64,000 nucleotides of DNA from SZUA-36 sp963801195. Lineage in GTDB: Bacteria > Pseudomonadota > Gammaproteobacteria > Xanthomonadales > SZUA-36. The stretch lies in NCBI GenBank assembly GCA_963801195.1, contig CAWDDX010000005.1, forward strand, positions 124,001 through 188,000. The letters are read 5' to 3'. This document shows positions 9,623 to 18,813 of the stretch, piece by piece. How positions within the stretch are numbered: the stretch's first letter is position 1; every line of letters begins with the position of its first letter. The position numbers and the translations under genes are program-made. The notes beneath the pieces were generated by a model. That model saw only the letters and a program-made list of their open reading frames with translations. It was not told where the DNA came from and did no database searches.

Positions 9623-10312
9623 TTAAGGCTTTCCCTTCGCAGCACCCTGGCAAGCCACAGAAAAAGTGCGATCGCGAAGAATATAGAACGTTTCAAGTGT
9701 GTACCGGGCTATTTGCAGGGAATGTTCGGTTTGTGACTGGCGGAAGAAAACACTTGCCGCATGTACGTAAGCAGATCCCAAACCGAGACCGATGAAATTC
9801 ATAACCAGCAGGAGTAACGCACCGGACATTACGCGCCGGTCAGGCCTGACCTCCTCGTGGACGAGTGCGACGGCCGAGGAGAGATAAAAAAAATTCAGGA
9901 ACATGGGTCCGATCAGGAAACACACCGAATGTTGCCAGGTGGGCGCCCAAACAAAAGCGACATAAAGGGGTATTACGAGTAAGAGCGAAACCGCGGGAAT
10001 CAGTGTACAGGCTTGCTTGGAACGTTGAATATTACGTTCAATCACCCGGCTGGAAGTCAAAATTCCGGCACACATGCCGGGCAAGATGAACGCATTTCGC
10101 CAACTGTAAGCTACGGCACTGGAAGCACCGAAAGCGATTCCCAATGTTGCACCCGTTGGTGGGCCAAGGTTGATAATACCAAGCGCCATTCCACGCCGCC
10201 CTGGCGGAAAATAGTCGGTAATGAACGCGTACGGGGCTGGGACACTCCCGGCCTCATCGAAGCCCACGGTCATACCGAAATTTTCGCACTTTAAGGTGTC
10301 AGGGACGGACAT
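9623..10312 (-). pseudogene. decayed MFS transporter remnant
   Basis: This leftward frame keeps two separated pieces of a spinster-like MFS transporter. The first is the region with GFDEAGSVPAPYAFITDYFP and GMALGIINLGPPTG, equivalent to the third and fourth membrane helices. The second is a set of late helices (LIPAVSLLLVIPLY ... VMNFIGLGLG). The central helices 5-8 and the true N-terminus are missing, so about half of a normal 430-450-residue protein is gone. The same motifs occur intact in the MFS gene at 10659 (GVGEAGGSPPAHSMISDIF). The remnant is thus probably the relic of a paralogous permease, transcribed towards the esterase it may once have served. Confidence 0.7.
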
Positions 10313-10658
10313 TTTTTAATCAGTATCGCATCCTGCAGGATTTGACTGTCACGAGTGGGCTTGATCTGCATAGTCGCCCCAGATGGAGACAGGTAGTTCC
10401 CACCGTTTTGCCATTCCGCACTGGTCTTCTCCTCGAATGCTTGCTCTATTCGTGATCGAATTATTTGTTGATCATGCAATGAAAATAGAGTTTCGTCAAC
10501 ATTCACTAACATAAGCGTGAATATCATGTATAGTAACAAACCAGATTCAATTTCGAAAAATCCGGCACGCCGCATTGCAACGGCCGACAAAGTCTTTTTT
10601 CGAATTCTGCGAAGTAATTCAGGTATTTTAATAACAAGTTGATAAGGTAAATAAGAAA
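10313..10658. other. intergenic stretch without a recognised gene
   Basis: Between the transporter remnant and the intact MFS gene. A leftward open frame of 99 codons (10291-10590) shows no family features and lacks a clear ribosome site. The junction sequence GGTGTCAGGGACGGACAT (10295-10312) stands at the abrupt 5' end of the remnant. The last 60 bases before 10659 are AT-rich and likely hold the promoter of the MFS gene. Confidence 0.5.
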
Positions 10659-12008
10659 ATGAAAGATCAAGCCATTGCCGGGAGGCCTGAGTTAGATAGT
10701 AATGTAAGCGGTGTTGCGACTACACCTTATGTAAAAATTGGTTACCGTTATTACGTTCTGGCCTTGCTTACACTTGTTTATACTTTTAATTTCATTGACC
10801 GCCAGTTATTGGTCATCTTGCAGGAACCGATCAAGGCCGATCTTGGGCTTTCTGATACCCAGCTTGGGCTTCTGACGGGATTTGCTTTTGCAGTGTTCTA
10901 CGTGGTATGCGGTATTCCAATTGCCCGCTTGGCTGACAAGGGGGTTAGACGCAGCATCATCGCGCTGGCGCTGACGGTGTGGAGTTTCATGACAGCCGTC
11001 AGTGGGCTTTCGCAAAACTATTTGCAACTGTTGCTGGCGCGCATGGGTGTTGGTGTGGGTGAAGCGGGAGGCAGTCCGCCGGCGCATTCGATGATCTCCG
11101 ATATCTTCAGCCCAGGTTTTCGGGCGACTGCGCTATCGATTTATTCAGTTGGTATTTATATCGGAATCTTGATCGGTTTCATGCTTGGCGGATGGGTTGC
11201 CGAGTTTTTTGGTTGGCGACTCGCGTTTCTGGTCGTGGGGCTGCCCGGTATCATTTTGGCGATTGTTGTGCGATTTTCGGTACGTGAACCCATACGCGGA
11301 TGGGCGGAGGGCGCATCGGGAAACGTTGCCTCGGCACTTCCACTGGGCCAAGTCCTGCGCTTGCTTTGGTCGCGCCCGTCTTTCCGCTTTCTGGCCATGG
11401 CAGCGAGCATGCAGGCGTTTATCATCTATGGAATCGGAAACTGGTTGCCTTCATTTTTCCTTCGCACCTATGACATAAGCATTGGTGAGCTTGGCACGTG
11501 GATGGCGCTCGCCGCAGGATTTGGCGGCGGCGCAGGTTCCTATTTTGGTGGCTGGATAGCTGACCGCATGGGCGCCAGGGATGCACGCTGGTATTTATGG
11601 ATGCCAGCAATCCTGGTCGCGATCGTTGTGCCAACTTTGTACGTGATTATTTCGGTAAAGGCGATATACCTCGGCCTGGTCCTGACAGCGCCCTTTAATT
11701 TCCTGACGGCCGCTTATCTCGGTTCGGTTCTGGCCGTTTCACACAGCCTCGTTGGCCAGCGGATGCGGGCGCTGACTTCTGCGATCCTGTTCTTTGCGAT
11801 CAATTTGATTGGCATGGGACTCGGGCCGTTGAGTATCGGGTTGTTAAGCGACTATCTTGCCGCCAAGGGCGTCGTTGCATCATTGGGAAATGCGATGTTG
11901 GTTATCGGGTTAGGCGCAGTGCTGGTGACGTGCCTGAACTATGTCTTTGCAGCAAAAACTGTGCGTGCCGATATCGCAAAAACAAAGTCGATATTCGCAC
12001 TCGACTGA
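10659..12008 (+). CDS. MFS transporter, spinster-like
   Basis: A 449-residue major facilitator superfamily permease with about 12 membrane segments. Family marks include FIDRQLLVILQEPIKADLGL in helix 1, the loop 2-3 motif IARLADKGVRR, and GVGVGEAGGSPPAHSMISD in helix 4, which is common in the spinster-type subfamily found near catabolic esterases and beta-oxidation genes. It should act as a proton- or sodium-coupled carrier in the inner membrane; the substrate is unknown. A decayed paralogue lies directly upstream on the other strand. The start at 10659 follows an AT-rich leader; a GATAAGGTAAATAAG stretch provides a modest ribosome site. Confidence 0.9.
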   Translation: MKDQAIAGRPELDSNVSGVATTPYVKIGYRYYVLALLTLVYTFNFIDRQLLVILQEPIKADLGLSDTQLGLLTGFAFAVFYVVCGIPIARLADKGVRRSIIALALTVWSFMTAVSGLSQNYLQLLLARMGVGVGEAGGSPPAHSMISDIFSPGFRATALSIYSVGIYIGILIGFMLGGWVAEFFGWRLAFLVVGLPGIILAIVVRFSVREPIRGWAEGASGNVASALPLGQVLRLLWSRPSFRFLAMAASMQAFIIYGIGNWLPSFFLRTYDISIGELGTWMALAAGFGGGAGSYFGGWIADRMGARDARWYLWMPAILVAIVVPTLYVIISVKAIYLGLVLTAPFNFLTAAYLGSVLAVSHSLVGQRMRALTSAILFFAINLIGMGLGPLSIGLLSDYLAAKGVVASLGNAMLVIGLGAVLVTCLNYVFAAKTVRADIAKTKSIFALD

Positions 12009-12519
12009 GTCACATAGCAATTCCCGGCCGGCACAGCGAAATAGCAGACACCTTCGTTTCGGTAAATACCCTGCAAGCCCAAGGGAACAATGCCCTATTG
12101 ACTGTAGTTTTACCTGATTCGGCATAGTGGTTAAATCACCCCGAATTTTCTCGCGAATCAATGGGAAAAACTGGACTTTGCGGCTTTGCAGTAATTCATT
12201 TTAGTCAAAGTATCATCTCATCAGAATCTTGAGTCATGTGATAGCTCTGTTGTACCTTGCGATGACGGCTTCTGGTCCATTCTGTTGAGGATCAGAAACG
12301 TATCCACTCCATTAAATTGCTGAAAAATTCCGCGTGCAATGATAATCCAACGGCTTCGCAGGCCGTGTTTGTGTTCGGATTGTATGATCCACGGTCGGGT
12401 AATGTTTGCAGCTTGTTTATTTATTGTCCTTTCATTACAGCAATTGTGAAGCTCCGGAACATTGTGTTAGTCTTTGCAAAATTTTTAATGCACAGCCACG
12501 TCAATAAGGAATGATAAGA
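12009..12519. other. long intergenic region
   Basis: About 510 bases between the MFS gene and the IPTL-CTERM gene. No coding frame with family features, no tRNA and no terminator hairpin with a T-run was recognised. The 3' part is AT-rich (TTTGCAAAATTTTTAATG) and probably contains the promoter of the downstream exported protein. Confidence 0.5.
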
Positions 12520-13365
12520 ATGAAACCCCGATTAACTTGCCTCCTGCTCGTCGCAACTACACTGCTTCTCATGGTCGGAAACGCCAGTGCTGCTGTCATT
12601 TATACGTTCGATGGTGATGCCAGAACCGGTTGGATCGTAGATACCGACACGGCAACGTTCACCTCTTTCAGTACCGCCGAAGTCAGCATAGGCTACCCGG
12701 TGTCCGTGCGCGACACAGTGATCCTTGCCGGTCGGGACGATATAGGTTCCGTCGAATACGATCTCTCTGGCGTCGCCACTGGCAACACGTGGGTCGGCGG
12801 CGATAATTTCTCAGAACTTCTCGACGGCACGACGGACGGATTATCGGCCAACTATGGCATCGAATGCTGTGGCGCTACGAATTCGGTCACCGTGGCCGAC
12901 CTGACCTGGGAGAACCAGAGTGTTCTGTTTGACTTGCCCCAGGGCACCGGCGGATCAGGGATCGCTTTTGACTCTTCGACGGGTTCATTGTGGGTGACCT
13001 CTTTTGATGACGAATTAGTGACGAATTACTCGTTGGCCGGTGATGTACTCAGCTCATTCCCGCACGGCCTCGCGCAATTCGATGCATGTTGCCTCGCCTA
13101 TGACGAGTCTGACGATACACTTTGGATGGGCGAAAACGGTTCAAACATTCTGCGCCAGTTTTCAAAGAACGGAGTATTGCTCGATACGGTGTCGATCACC
13201 GGCTGGAGCCCAGGCAACCAATACAGCGCCGAGATGGCAATGTCGGGTTCTGCAGCGGTTTTACCCACCACGCCTGTTCCGTCCCTCTCGAATCTCGGCC
13301 TGGGTGTTTTAGCTCTGCTGCTGGGTCTGCTTGGCGTAGGTGTGATGCGTCGCCACATCATCTAA
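12520..13365 (+). CDS. exported protein with IPTL-CTERM-like sorting signal
   Basis: A 281-residue secreted protein. The N-terminus is a clear signal peptide (a hydrophobic run ending near NASAAV). The middle contains beta-propeller-like repeats with GIAFDSSTGSLWVTSFDDE and LAYDESDDTLWMGENGSN, resembling NHL/SMP-30-type blades. The last 30 residues are a tripartite sorting tail: VPSLSNLGLG, a hydrophobic helix LALLLGLLGVGV, then MRRH. This matches the IPTL-CTERM class, which is thought to be processed by an exosortase-like enzyme at the envelope. The ATG at 12520 is preferred over 12511 because TAAGGA lies ten bases before it. No exosortase gene is visible in the window. Confidence 0.75.
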   Translation: MKPRLTCLLLVATTLLLMVGNASAAVIYTFDGDARTGWIVDTDTATFTSFSTAEVSIGYPVSVRDTVILAGRDDIGSVEYDLSGVATGNTWVGGDNFSELLDGTTDGLSANYGIECCGATNSVTVADLTWENQSVLFDLPQGTGGSGIAFDSSTGSLWVTSFDDELVTNYSLAGDVLSSFPHGLAQFDACCLAYDESDDTLWMGENGSNILRQFSKNGVLLDTVSITGWSPGNQYSAEMAMSGSAAVLPTTPVPSLSNLGLGVLALLLGLLGVGVMRRHII

Positions 13366-13385
13366 AAGTCTGCCAAACATGAGTG

Positions 13386-13412
13386 AAACGGGCCTCAGGG
13401 CCCGTTTTTTTT
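13386..13412 (+). terminator. rho-independent terminator after the IPTL-CTERM gene
   Basis: Perfect 7-bp stem ACGGGCC (13388-13394) / GGCCCGT (13399-13405) with a TCAG loop and an 8-T run. It lies about 20 bases after the stop codon. Confidence 0.9.
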
Positions 13413-13514
13413 GTCCCCGCCAAAACAAAACCTGGCATGGATGGTGAAAACAAAAAAGTCCGACAGACTGCCAGGGCGTGATACCCGGAATATTCCTGCA
13501 CGGCCCAGCTTTGA

Positions 13515-16211
13515 TCAGCCTGTGTTTTGTATCCCCCGCGCGATACCGTTGACGGTCACAAACAAAGCCTCGAGGAGGTTCTCATCCTGGCAGTCCTGAG
13601 CGCGCCAGCGTTTCAACAGGTCTACCTGCAACAGGCTCATGGGATCTACATAGGGGTTGCGTAAACGGATGGATCTTTGCAAGGTGGGTTCGCCGTCGAG
13701 TAAGTCGTCCTGTTCCTTGATGCGGAGTATCAGTGAGCGTGCCAGGCGCAGTTCGGTATCGACCAGGTCAAATATCACCCTGCTGGGTTCCGGGGCCAGT
13801 TGGCTGTAGTGCCTGCCGATTTCCAGATCGGATTTTGCCAGCGCCATTTCCACGTCCGACAACATACTTCCAAAGAACAGCCAGCCTTTCGCCATGGCCT
13901 TTAGCGTATCGATGCCGTACATTTCTTTGGCTGCAAACAGTGCAGTACCCATGCCGTAAGCCGCCGGCAAAACGACGCGACATTGCGCCCACGAAAACAC
14001 CCAGGGAATCGCCCTCAGGTTCTCAACGCCAAGACCCGAACGGCGCGATGCCGGACGTGAACCAATACCCATGCGCTCGATGACATCGATGGGGGTTGCG
14101 TGTCGAAAATAGTCGATAAACTGCGGGTGTTCATAGACCAGCTGGCGATAGGTTTTCCTGGAGGTTTCCGCCATGTCGGTCATCACCTCCAGCCAGGCCG
14201 TTTCCGGCTCGGGTGTTTTTTTCAGGCTGGCTTTCAATGTGGCCGCGGTCGCCAATTCGAGGTTGCGCTCCGCCAGTGTGCGGTTGCCATACTTCTGGTT
14301 GATCGTTTCGCCCTGTTCCGTCACCCTTAGGAAACCGTTGACGGTGCCGGCAGGCGCACCGAGGATTGCGCCGACGACATTGCCGCCCCCGCGGCTGACT
14401 GTGCCGCCGCGGCCGTGGAAAAACCCCGGGTTTACAGCATGTTTCCTGGCGACCCGTGCAAGCTGGGTCTGGGCGGTTGCCAGCGCCCAGCGCGCGGAGA
14501 TCAATCCGCCGTCCTTGTTCGAATCCGAATACCCCACCATGATGATCTGACGTTGCTCTCGGCAGGCGAGATGCGCCTTGTATGCCGGGTCGGTAAACAG
14601 GCGTTCCAGGATGCCTTCGCCGTTTTTCAGATCATCGACGGTTTCAAGCAAGGGCGCGACATCAAGCGGTATGGAGCCATCGGCTTCGACCAGTCCGGCC
14701 ATCCGTGCCAGGAACAGTACGCTGAGCACATCATCCGCACCCTGGGTCATGGAAATGATAAAGGGCCCCAGTGCACGCCGGCCAAAGTGTTGCCGGCCCC
14801 AGTCGATACTGCGGAAAACCCCGATCGTTTTGGCGACGGCCGCATCATCAGGCATGTCCGGTAACTCATCTGCCTCGAGCAACGCGCTCAGGCGATCGGC
14901 CCTGGCTGCCGCATCAAGCGCCATCCAGCCGTTGTCATCGAGTATCCGTCCAATCACTTGCCGGTGGACCAATGAATCCTGGCGAATGTCCAATGTGGCC
15001 AGGTGAAAACCAAAGGTTTTTTCCCTGATCTGCAACCGGTTCAACTGGAAAATACCGGCGTGCTTGCCCTTGTGCATCTCCATCGACTGCCTGATCAATT
15101 CGAGATCAGCCCTGAATTCCCCCGAGTGGTGATATGCACCCGGAGAATCTTCAAGCACACCCCGCATGCGAGCCATCATCAGCTTGAGCAGGCAACGGTA
15201 AGGCATATTGCGGACACGCTCACCAATTTTTGCAGCTTCATCCGGCAATAACCCGATATACGTTTCCAACTGGCTTAAGACTTCCTGGCTCACCTCAACC
15301 TCGGAAAGAGACTGGCTGAGAAATCGTGAAAGAGACTTCATCTCGGGCAGATATTTCCTGATGATCTCGCGACGGTGATATTCCAGTGACCGCCGGATGG
15401 TGTCTGCATTGACATTGGGGTTACCATCCATATCGCCGCCAACCCAGGAACCAAAGTGCAACAGGGCTGGTAGTGATTGGTCCTGTACCCCTGTCCAACA
15501 CGACTCCAGCGCCTGGTGCAATCGTTCATAAAATGGCGGGACGATCCTGTAAAGTACGTCGGTAAGATAGAACAGCACGTGCTCCATCTCATTTTTGACG
15601 GAGGGCTTCTGTTCGGGGTACATCTCGGTTTGCCAATTGCTGGTCACCGCGGCCCGAACACGCTCAAGCGCGGCAAATTCTTCTTCAGGTGTTCTTGAAG
15701 GGTCCAGCCTTTCAACCAACCGGCGTAGAATCGATTGTTCCTTTTCAAGCAATGTGCGGCGCGTGGGTTCAGTAGGGTGCGCCGTCATTACCGGCTCAAT
15801 TGCCAGCCGGTTGAGTTCCTTCATCACCTCATCGAGAGATAAGGCGTTGAGTTCCTGCATCACGTCCAACAATCCCCCGGGTTGCGCTTTTATGCCCCTT
15901 CTCAGGTAATCCCTGCGACGACGTATGCGGTGCACTTTTTCTGCCAGGTTGACCACCTGGAAATACGTTGTAAAAGCACGCACCAATCTTTCTGCGACAT
16001 CCACACTCATCCCGGTTAGCAATTTATCCAGCTCAGCTGACGCCTTTGAATCACTTTCACGCCGTTGGATGGCAGTGCGCCGCACCGCTTCCACCAACTG
16101 TAAAAACTCCGCGCCCTGCTGTTCCGCCAGCATTTCGCCCACAAGCGCCCCGAGCACACGGACATCGTCACGCAGGGCCTTGTCTTTTTCGGGAAAATGG
16201 ATCTCGCGCAT
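13515..16211 (-). CDS. ppc: phosphoenolpyruvate carboxylase
   Basis: An 898-residue enzyme that carboxylates phosphoenolpyruvate with bicarbonate to oxaloacetate, replenishing the TCA cycle. Signature features are VMTAHPTEPTRR with catalytic His145, the FHGRGGTVSRGGG loop, GYSDSNKDGG, GIGSRPASRR, and the C-terminal QNTG tail that forms part of the allosteric/active-site end. Length is close to the bacterial norm (about 880-900). It is a single-gene unit on the minus strand, converging with the IPTL-CTERM gene and diverging from the YecH-like gene. It fits the nearby central-metabolism genes (isocitrate-dehydrogenase-like, fumarase). Confidence 0.98.
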   Translation of the reverse strand: MREIHFPEKDKALRDDVRVLGALVGEMLAEQQGAEFLQLVEAVRRTAIQRRESDSKASAELDKLLTGMSVDVAERLVRAFTTYFQVVNLAEKVHRIRRRRDYLRRGIKAQPGGLLDVMQELNALSLDEVMKELNRLAIEPVMTAHPTEPTRRTLLEKEQSILRRLVERLDPSRTPEEEFAALERVRAAVTSNWQTEMYPEQKPSVKNEMEHVLFYLTDVLYRIVPPFYERLHQALESCWTGVQDQSLPALLHFGSWVGGDMDGNPNVNADTIRRSLEYHRREIIRKYLPEMKSLSRFLSQSLSEVEVSQEVLSQLETYIGLLPDEAAKIGERVRNMPYRCLLKLMMARMRGVLEDSPGAYHHSGEFRADLELIRQSMEMHKGKHAGIFQLNRLQIREKTFGFHLATLDIRQDSLVHRQVIGRILDDNGWMALDAAARADRLSALLEADELPDMPDDAAVAKTIGVFRSIDWGRQHFGRRALGPFIISMTQGADDVLSVLFLARMAGLVEADGSIPLDVAPLLETVDDLKNGEGILERLFTDPAYKAHLACREQRQIIMVGYSDSNKDGGLISARWALATAQTQLARVARKHAVNPGFFHGRGGTVSRGGGNVVGAILGAPAGTVNGFLRVTEQGETINQKYGNRTLAERNLELATAATLKASLKKTPEPETAWLEVMTDMAETSRKTYRQLVYEHPQFIDYFRHATPIDVIERMGIGSRPASRRSGLGVENLRAIPWVFSWAQCRVVLPAAYGMGTALFAAKEMYGIDTLKAMAKGWLFFGSMLSDVEMALAKSDLEIGRHYSQLAPEPSRVIFDLVDTELRLARSLILRIKEQDDLLDGEPTLQRSIRLRNPYVDPMSLLQVDLLKRWRAQDCQDENLLEALFVTVNGIARGIQNTG

Positions 16212-16396
16212 AGAATGAATCCGTTTGATTTGGATGGTAAATAATAGCGGATTCCGCGCGCGTAATTATGTAAACGCAATTTTTCTTAATGAAAAGCCGC
16301 TATGCGCCAGATCTCGTATTTACGAATGCTTGATCTGGCGCAAAGACAAAGACGGGACCGTTTGCTCTAATCAGCGTAAACACGATGGAGTCCGAA

Positions 16397-16636
16397 ATGA
16401 ACGAAATACATGCCCACGAAGTGATGCACATGATGCTGGAGCAGGGTGGAGGCTTCAGCCGCGAGTCACTGGCTCAAGCCATCATCGACCGCTTCGGCGT
16501 GGACGCAAAGTTCTACGCCTGTTCGATGGATGCCATGGACATTCAAGCGGTGATCAATTTTCTGCAAAGTCGGGGTAAGTTTGTCGCTGGCGATGACGGT
16601 TTCAATACCGCAGCAGACAGGATCTGCACGCACTGA
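16397..16636 (+). CDS. YecH family small metal-binding-type protein
   Basis: A 79-residue protein matching the YecH/DUF2492 family in length and layout: an N-terminal HAHEVMHMM, a central FYACSMDAMD and a C-terminal GKF...GFNTAADRICTH. Conserved histidines and cysteines suggest metal binding; a precise function is not known. The start chosen is ATG 16397, because GGAG lies seven bases upstream and the resulting length equals the family's; an in-frame ATG at 16385 would add MESE. It stands alone, 186 bases upstream of the divergently transcribed ppc. Confidence 0.85.
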   Translation: MNEIHAHEVMHMMLEQGGGFSRESLAQAIIDRFGVDAKFYACSMDAMDIQAVINFLQSRGKFVAGDDGFNTAADRICTH

Positions 16637-16656
16637 GATGGCCCACGGTTAACAGC

Positions 16657-16977
16657 TTATTCAGGCTCGATCATCACCGCGGTACCCACCGCCAGCAGTT
16701 CTGCCGCACCACCGACGATGGTCGAGGTGGTGAAGCGGGTGGTAACGATGGCATTGGCGCCCAGGCGCTCCGCCTCTGCGATCATCCGGTCAATGGTATG
16801 TTCGCGGCTTTCGGCCATCAGCTTGGTGTACTCATGAATTTCACCACCGACGATGTTGCGCAAGCCGGCCAGGATGTCCCTGCCCACGTGACGTGCGCGC
16901 ACGGTATTTCCACGTACGATGCCAAGTGTTCTTACGATTCGGTGATTGGCCACTGTTTCACTGGTTACAACCAACAT
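16657..16977 (-). CDS. YbjQ family protein (DUF74)
   Basis: A 106-residue protein of the YbjQ/UPF0145 heavy-metal-binding-domain family, recognised by the opening VVTSETVANHRIVRTLGIVRGNTVRAR and by the late segment LGANAIVTTRFTTSTI...AAELLAVGTAV. These proteins form pentamers in known structures; their role is not established. Its start lies one base after the stop of the small membrane protein gene at 16979, so the two are translationally linked. It converges with the YecH-like gene, leaving only about 20 bases between stops. Confidence 0.88.
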   Translation of the reverse strand: MLVVTSETVANHRIVRTLGIVRGNTVRARHVGRDILAGLRNIVGGEIHEYTKLMAESREHTIDRMIAEAERLGANAIVTTRFTTSTIVGGAAELLAVGTAVMIEPE

Positions 16978-16978
16978 T

Positions 16979-17215
16979 TCAGATCTCCACGTCTTTGTAT
17001 TTATCCGTTTTACGTTCGATGAGTCTTTGCCGCAATACCGAGTACAAAAGTACTGCCAGGCCGCCGTATACAGCGATGATGATGAGCTTCATGGCAAGCG
17101 CCATCTCATTGTTGAATAAAAATCCAAACACGCCAACACCGACCATAGCCAGTACGCCTGCGATAAACATCAGCCAGCCGATTCTGCGGGTGGTCTTAAC
17201 GCTACTGTCATTCAT
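16979..17215 (-). CDS. small two-helix membrane protein
   Basis: A 78-residue protein with two predicted membrane segments, roughly residues 12-33 (IGWLMFIAGVLAMVGVGVFG) and 41-62, and a basic C-terminal tail. No family is recognised. It sits immediately before the YbjQ-like gene in a two-gene unit, which suggests that the YbjQ-like protein may work at the membrane. This is inference. Confidence 0.65.
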   Translation of the reverse strand: MNDSSVKTTRRIGWLMFIAGVLAMVGVGVFGFLFNNEMALAMKLIIIAVYGGLAVLLYSVLRQRLIERKTDKYKDVEI

Positions 17216-17318
17216 GGTTTCCCTCCACTTGTCTTCGCCCTGTTCATCGACAATGACTGGTCAGTTCCTCCATTAACGCCATACCCGGGTCCATGGATTT
17301 CAATTTTCGGTAACGGTG

Positions 17319-18071
17319 TTAATTCGCATACCAATCACGTATACGGACCTCGATGGATGGGTCTCCCGCGTTGACCCGTTCTTTAAACGCGTTCACATCG
17401 CTGAACTTACCTTCAGCACCCCGATAGTGAAAAGGGTAAACAACCTTTGGTTCAAACTCCAGAACGGCATCTGCGGCTTGATTGATGTCCATTGTGTAGG
17501 GAAGGTTCATACATATGAAAGCGTAGTCGATGTCTTTCAATGCCCTCATTTCGGGAATGTCCTCCGTGTCGCCGGATATGTAAAGTCGTTTGTCCGCAAA
17601 TGTCAAAACATAACCATTTCCCCGTCCTTTGGGATGACGTGAGTCTTCGGATTCAGGCAGGTTGTACATCGGCAACGCTTCGATGCCGATTCCAGACCAA
17701 TCCGTTTTTTCTCCGTTTGCGATGACCAATATTTCTTTTGCATCTACGCCTTCCATCTTCTCCTCGACAGCCCGGGGAACCAGAAAGGTCGTATTCTCGG
17801 TGTTGAGTCCATTCAAGGTGTCCAGGTTGAGGTGGTCGCCATGAATGTCGGTAATCAATATTAAATCCGGGTTTCCAAATCCATCGAACTTCGTGGCCTC
17901 AACTGCAGGATCGACAAATATCGTCTTACCTTTAAACCCCAATACCATTGTGCTGTGGAATATCGGGGTCAGGCTCAGGGTGCCTTCCGCCGTGGTGATC
18001 TCGTCTTGCTGCGCGAGCACTGAAGTAGCGGTGAAACTCAGTAAAAACAGGGTTGTGATAATGGTTTTCAT
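17319..18071 (-). CDS. exported MBL-fold metallo-hydrolase
   Basis: A 250-residue periplasmic protein with a signal peptide ending VLA (1-20). It has the metallo-beta-lactamase fold features ILITDIHGDHLN (72-82), YISGDTED and VVYPFHYRG. In the usual HxHxDH metal motif the first histidine is replaced by Asp75 (DIHGDH), as also occurs in a UlaG-like branch of the family. The start at 18071 is preferred because it yields the signal peptide; an upstream in-frame ATG at 18161 overlaps the HAD gene's end and adds a non-signal leader. It probably hydrolyses an ester or lactone outside the cytoplasm. It is the last gene of the leftward series of HAD and dehydrogenase genes. Confidence 0.82.
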   Translation of the reverse strand: MKTIITTLFLLSFTATSVLAQQDEITTAEGTLSLTPIFHSTMVLGFKGKTIFVDPAVEATKFDGFGNPDLILITDIHGDHLNLDTLNGLNTENTTFLVPRAVEEKMEGVDAKEILVIANGEKTDWSGIGIEALPMYNLPESEDSRHPKGRGNGYVLTFADKRLYISGDTEDIPEMRALKDIDYAFICMNLPYTMDINQAADAVLEFEPKVVYPFHYRGAEGKFSDVNAFKERVNAGDPSIEVRIRDWYAN

Positions 18072-18164
18072 TGTATAAATCCGCCGATCCTCGTGGTTTA
18101 CAAAAGCAGGTTGCTCTAAAGCATGTGAATGCCAAAAGACTATCACATCTCGAAAAGCCACGTT

Positions 18165-18776
18165 CTACAGACCCTGTATGCCCAACTGCCTGAGTGCTTG
18201 CTCGAGACACATGTCATTCGTCAGATGCAGCGTGTGAAATCCCAGCGCCGTTGCGGCCCGGGTGTTGCGTGCGTTGTCGTCGATGAACAGGCATTCGCAT
18301 GCGGCCAGGCCATAACGTTCCAGCAAAAGCCGGTAGATGCGTTCATCCGGTTTTGCAAGTCTTTCGTTACCGGAAATCACCGTGCCCTCGAATTCCCCGA
18401 AAAACGGATAAAGGTCACGGGCGATGGGGAAGGTTTCGGCAGACCAGTTGGTCAGGCCAAACAACCGATAATTCGCTTTCAGGGGTTTCAGCAATGCAAC
18501 GTTCTGCTCGATCGGACCGCCCAGCATGGTGGTCCATTCATCGTAGAACAAGCGGATTTCATTGCGGTACTGCGGGTGCCGTTGCTGCAATATGTGGATT
18601 GCCTCAGACAACGGCCGGCCGGCGTCCTGTTGCTCATTCCAGTCAGGTGTACAAATATGCTCGAGAAAATGCTCCAGTTCCGCCTTGTCCCTGAATACAT
18701 TCTTGAAGAGATACTCGGGATTCCAATCCACGAGTACTCCGCCAAAATCAAAAACAATATTCCTGATCACTGCCAT
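18165..18776 (-). CDS. HAD-superfamily hydrolase, YihX-like
   Basis: A 203-residue haloacid-dehalogenase-like hydrolase. Motif I is VFDFGGVLVD with nucleophile Asp10, and a Gly in place of the second Asp as in the YihX/epoxide-hydrolase-N-domain branch. Motif II is GLTNWS, the motif III lysine is in RLAKPD, and motif IV is CLFIDDNARN. Such enzymes dephosphorylate small phosphorylated metabolites; YihX acts on alpha-glucose-1-phosphate in E. coli, but that activity cannot be assumed here. The gene follows the isocitrate-dehydrogenase-like gene by 37 bases and precedes the MBL hydrolase. Confidence 0.88.
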   Translation of the reverse strand: MAVIRNIVFDFGGVLVDWNPEYLFKNVFRDKAELEHFLEHICTPDWNEQQDAGRPLSEAIHILQQRHPQYRNEIRLFYDEWTTMLGGPIEQNVALLKPLKANYRLFGLTNWSAETFPIARDLYPFFGEFEGTVISGNERLAKPDERIYRLLLERYGLAACECLFIDDNARNTRAATALGFHTLHLTNDMCLEQALRQLGIQGL

Positions 18777-18813
18777 CTGCTCCCGTTCACCGGCGTCGCC
18801 GTCACCCGGCCAG

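Noticed and set aside
10291..10590. Leftward 99-codon frame as a gene
   Set aside because: No family features, no ribosome site, and it overlaps the abrupt end of the MFS remnant; left as unassigned sequence.
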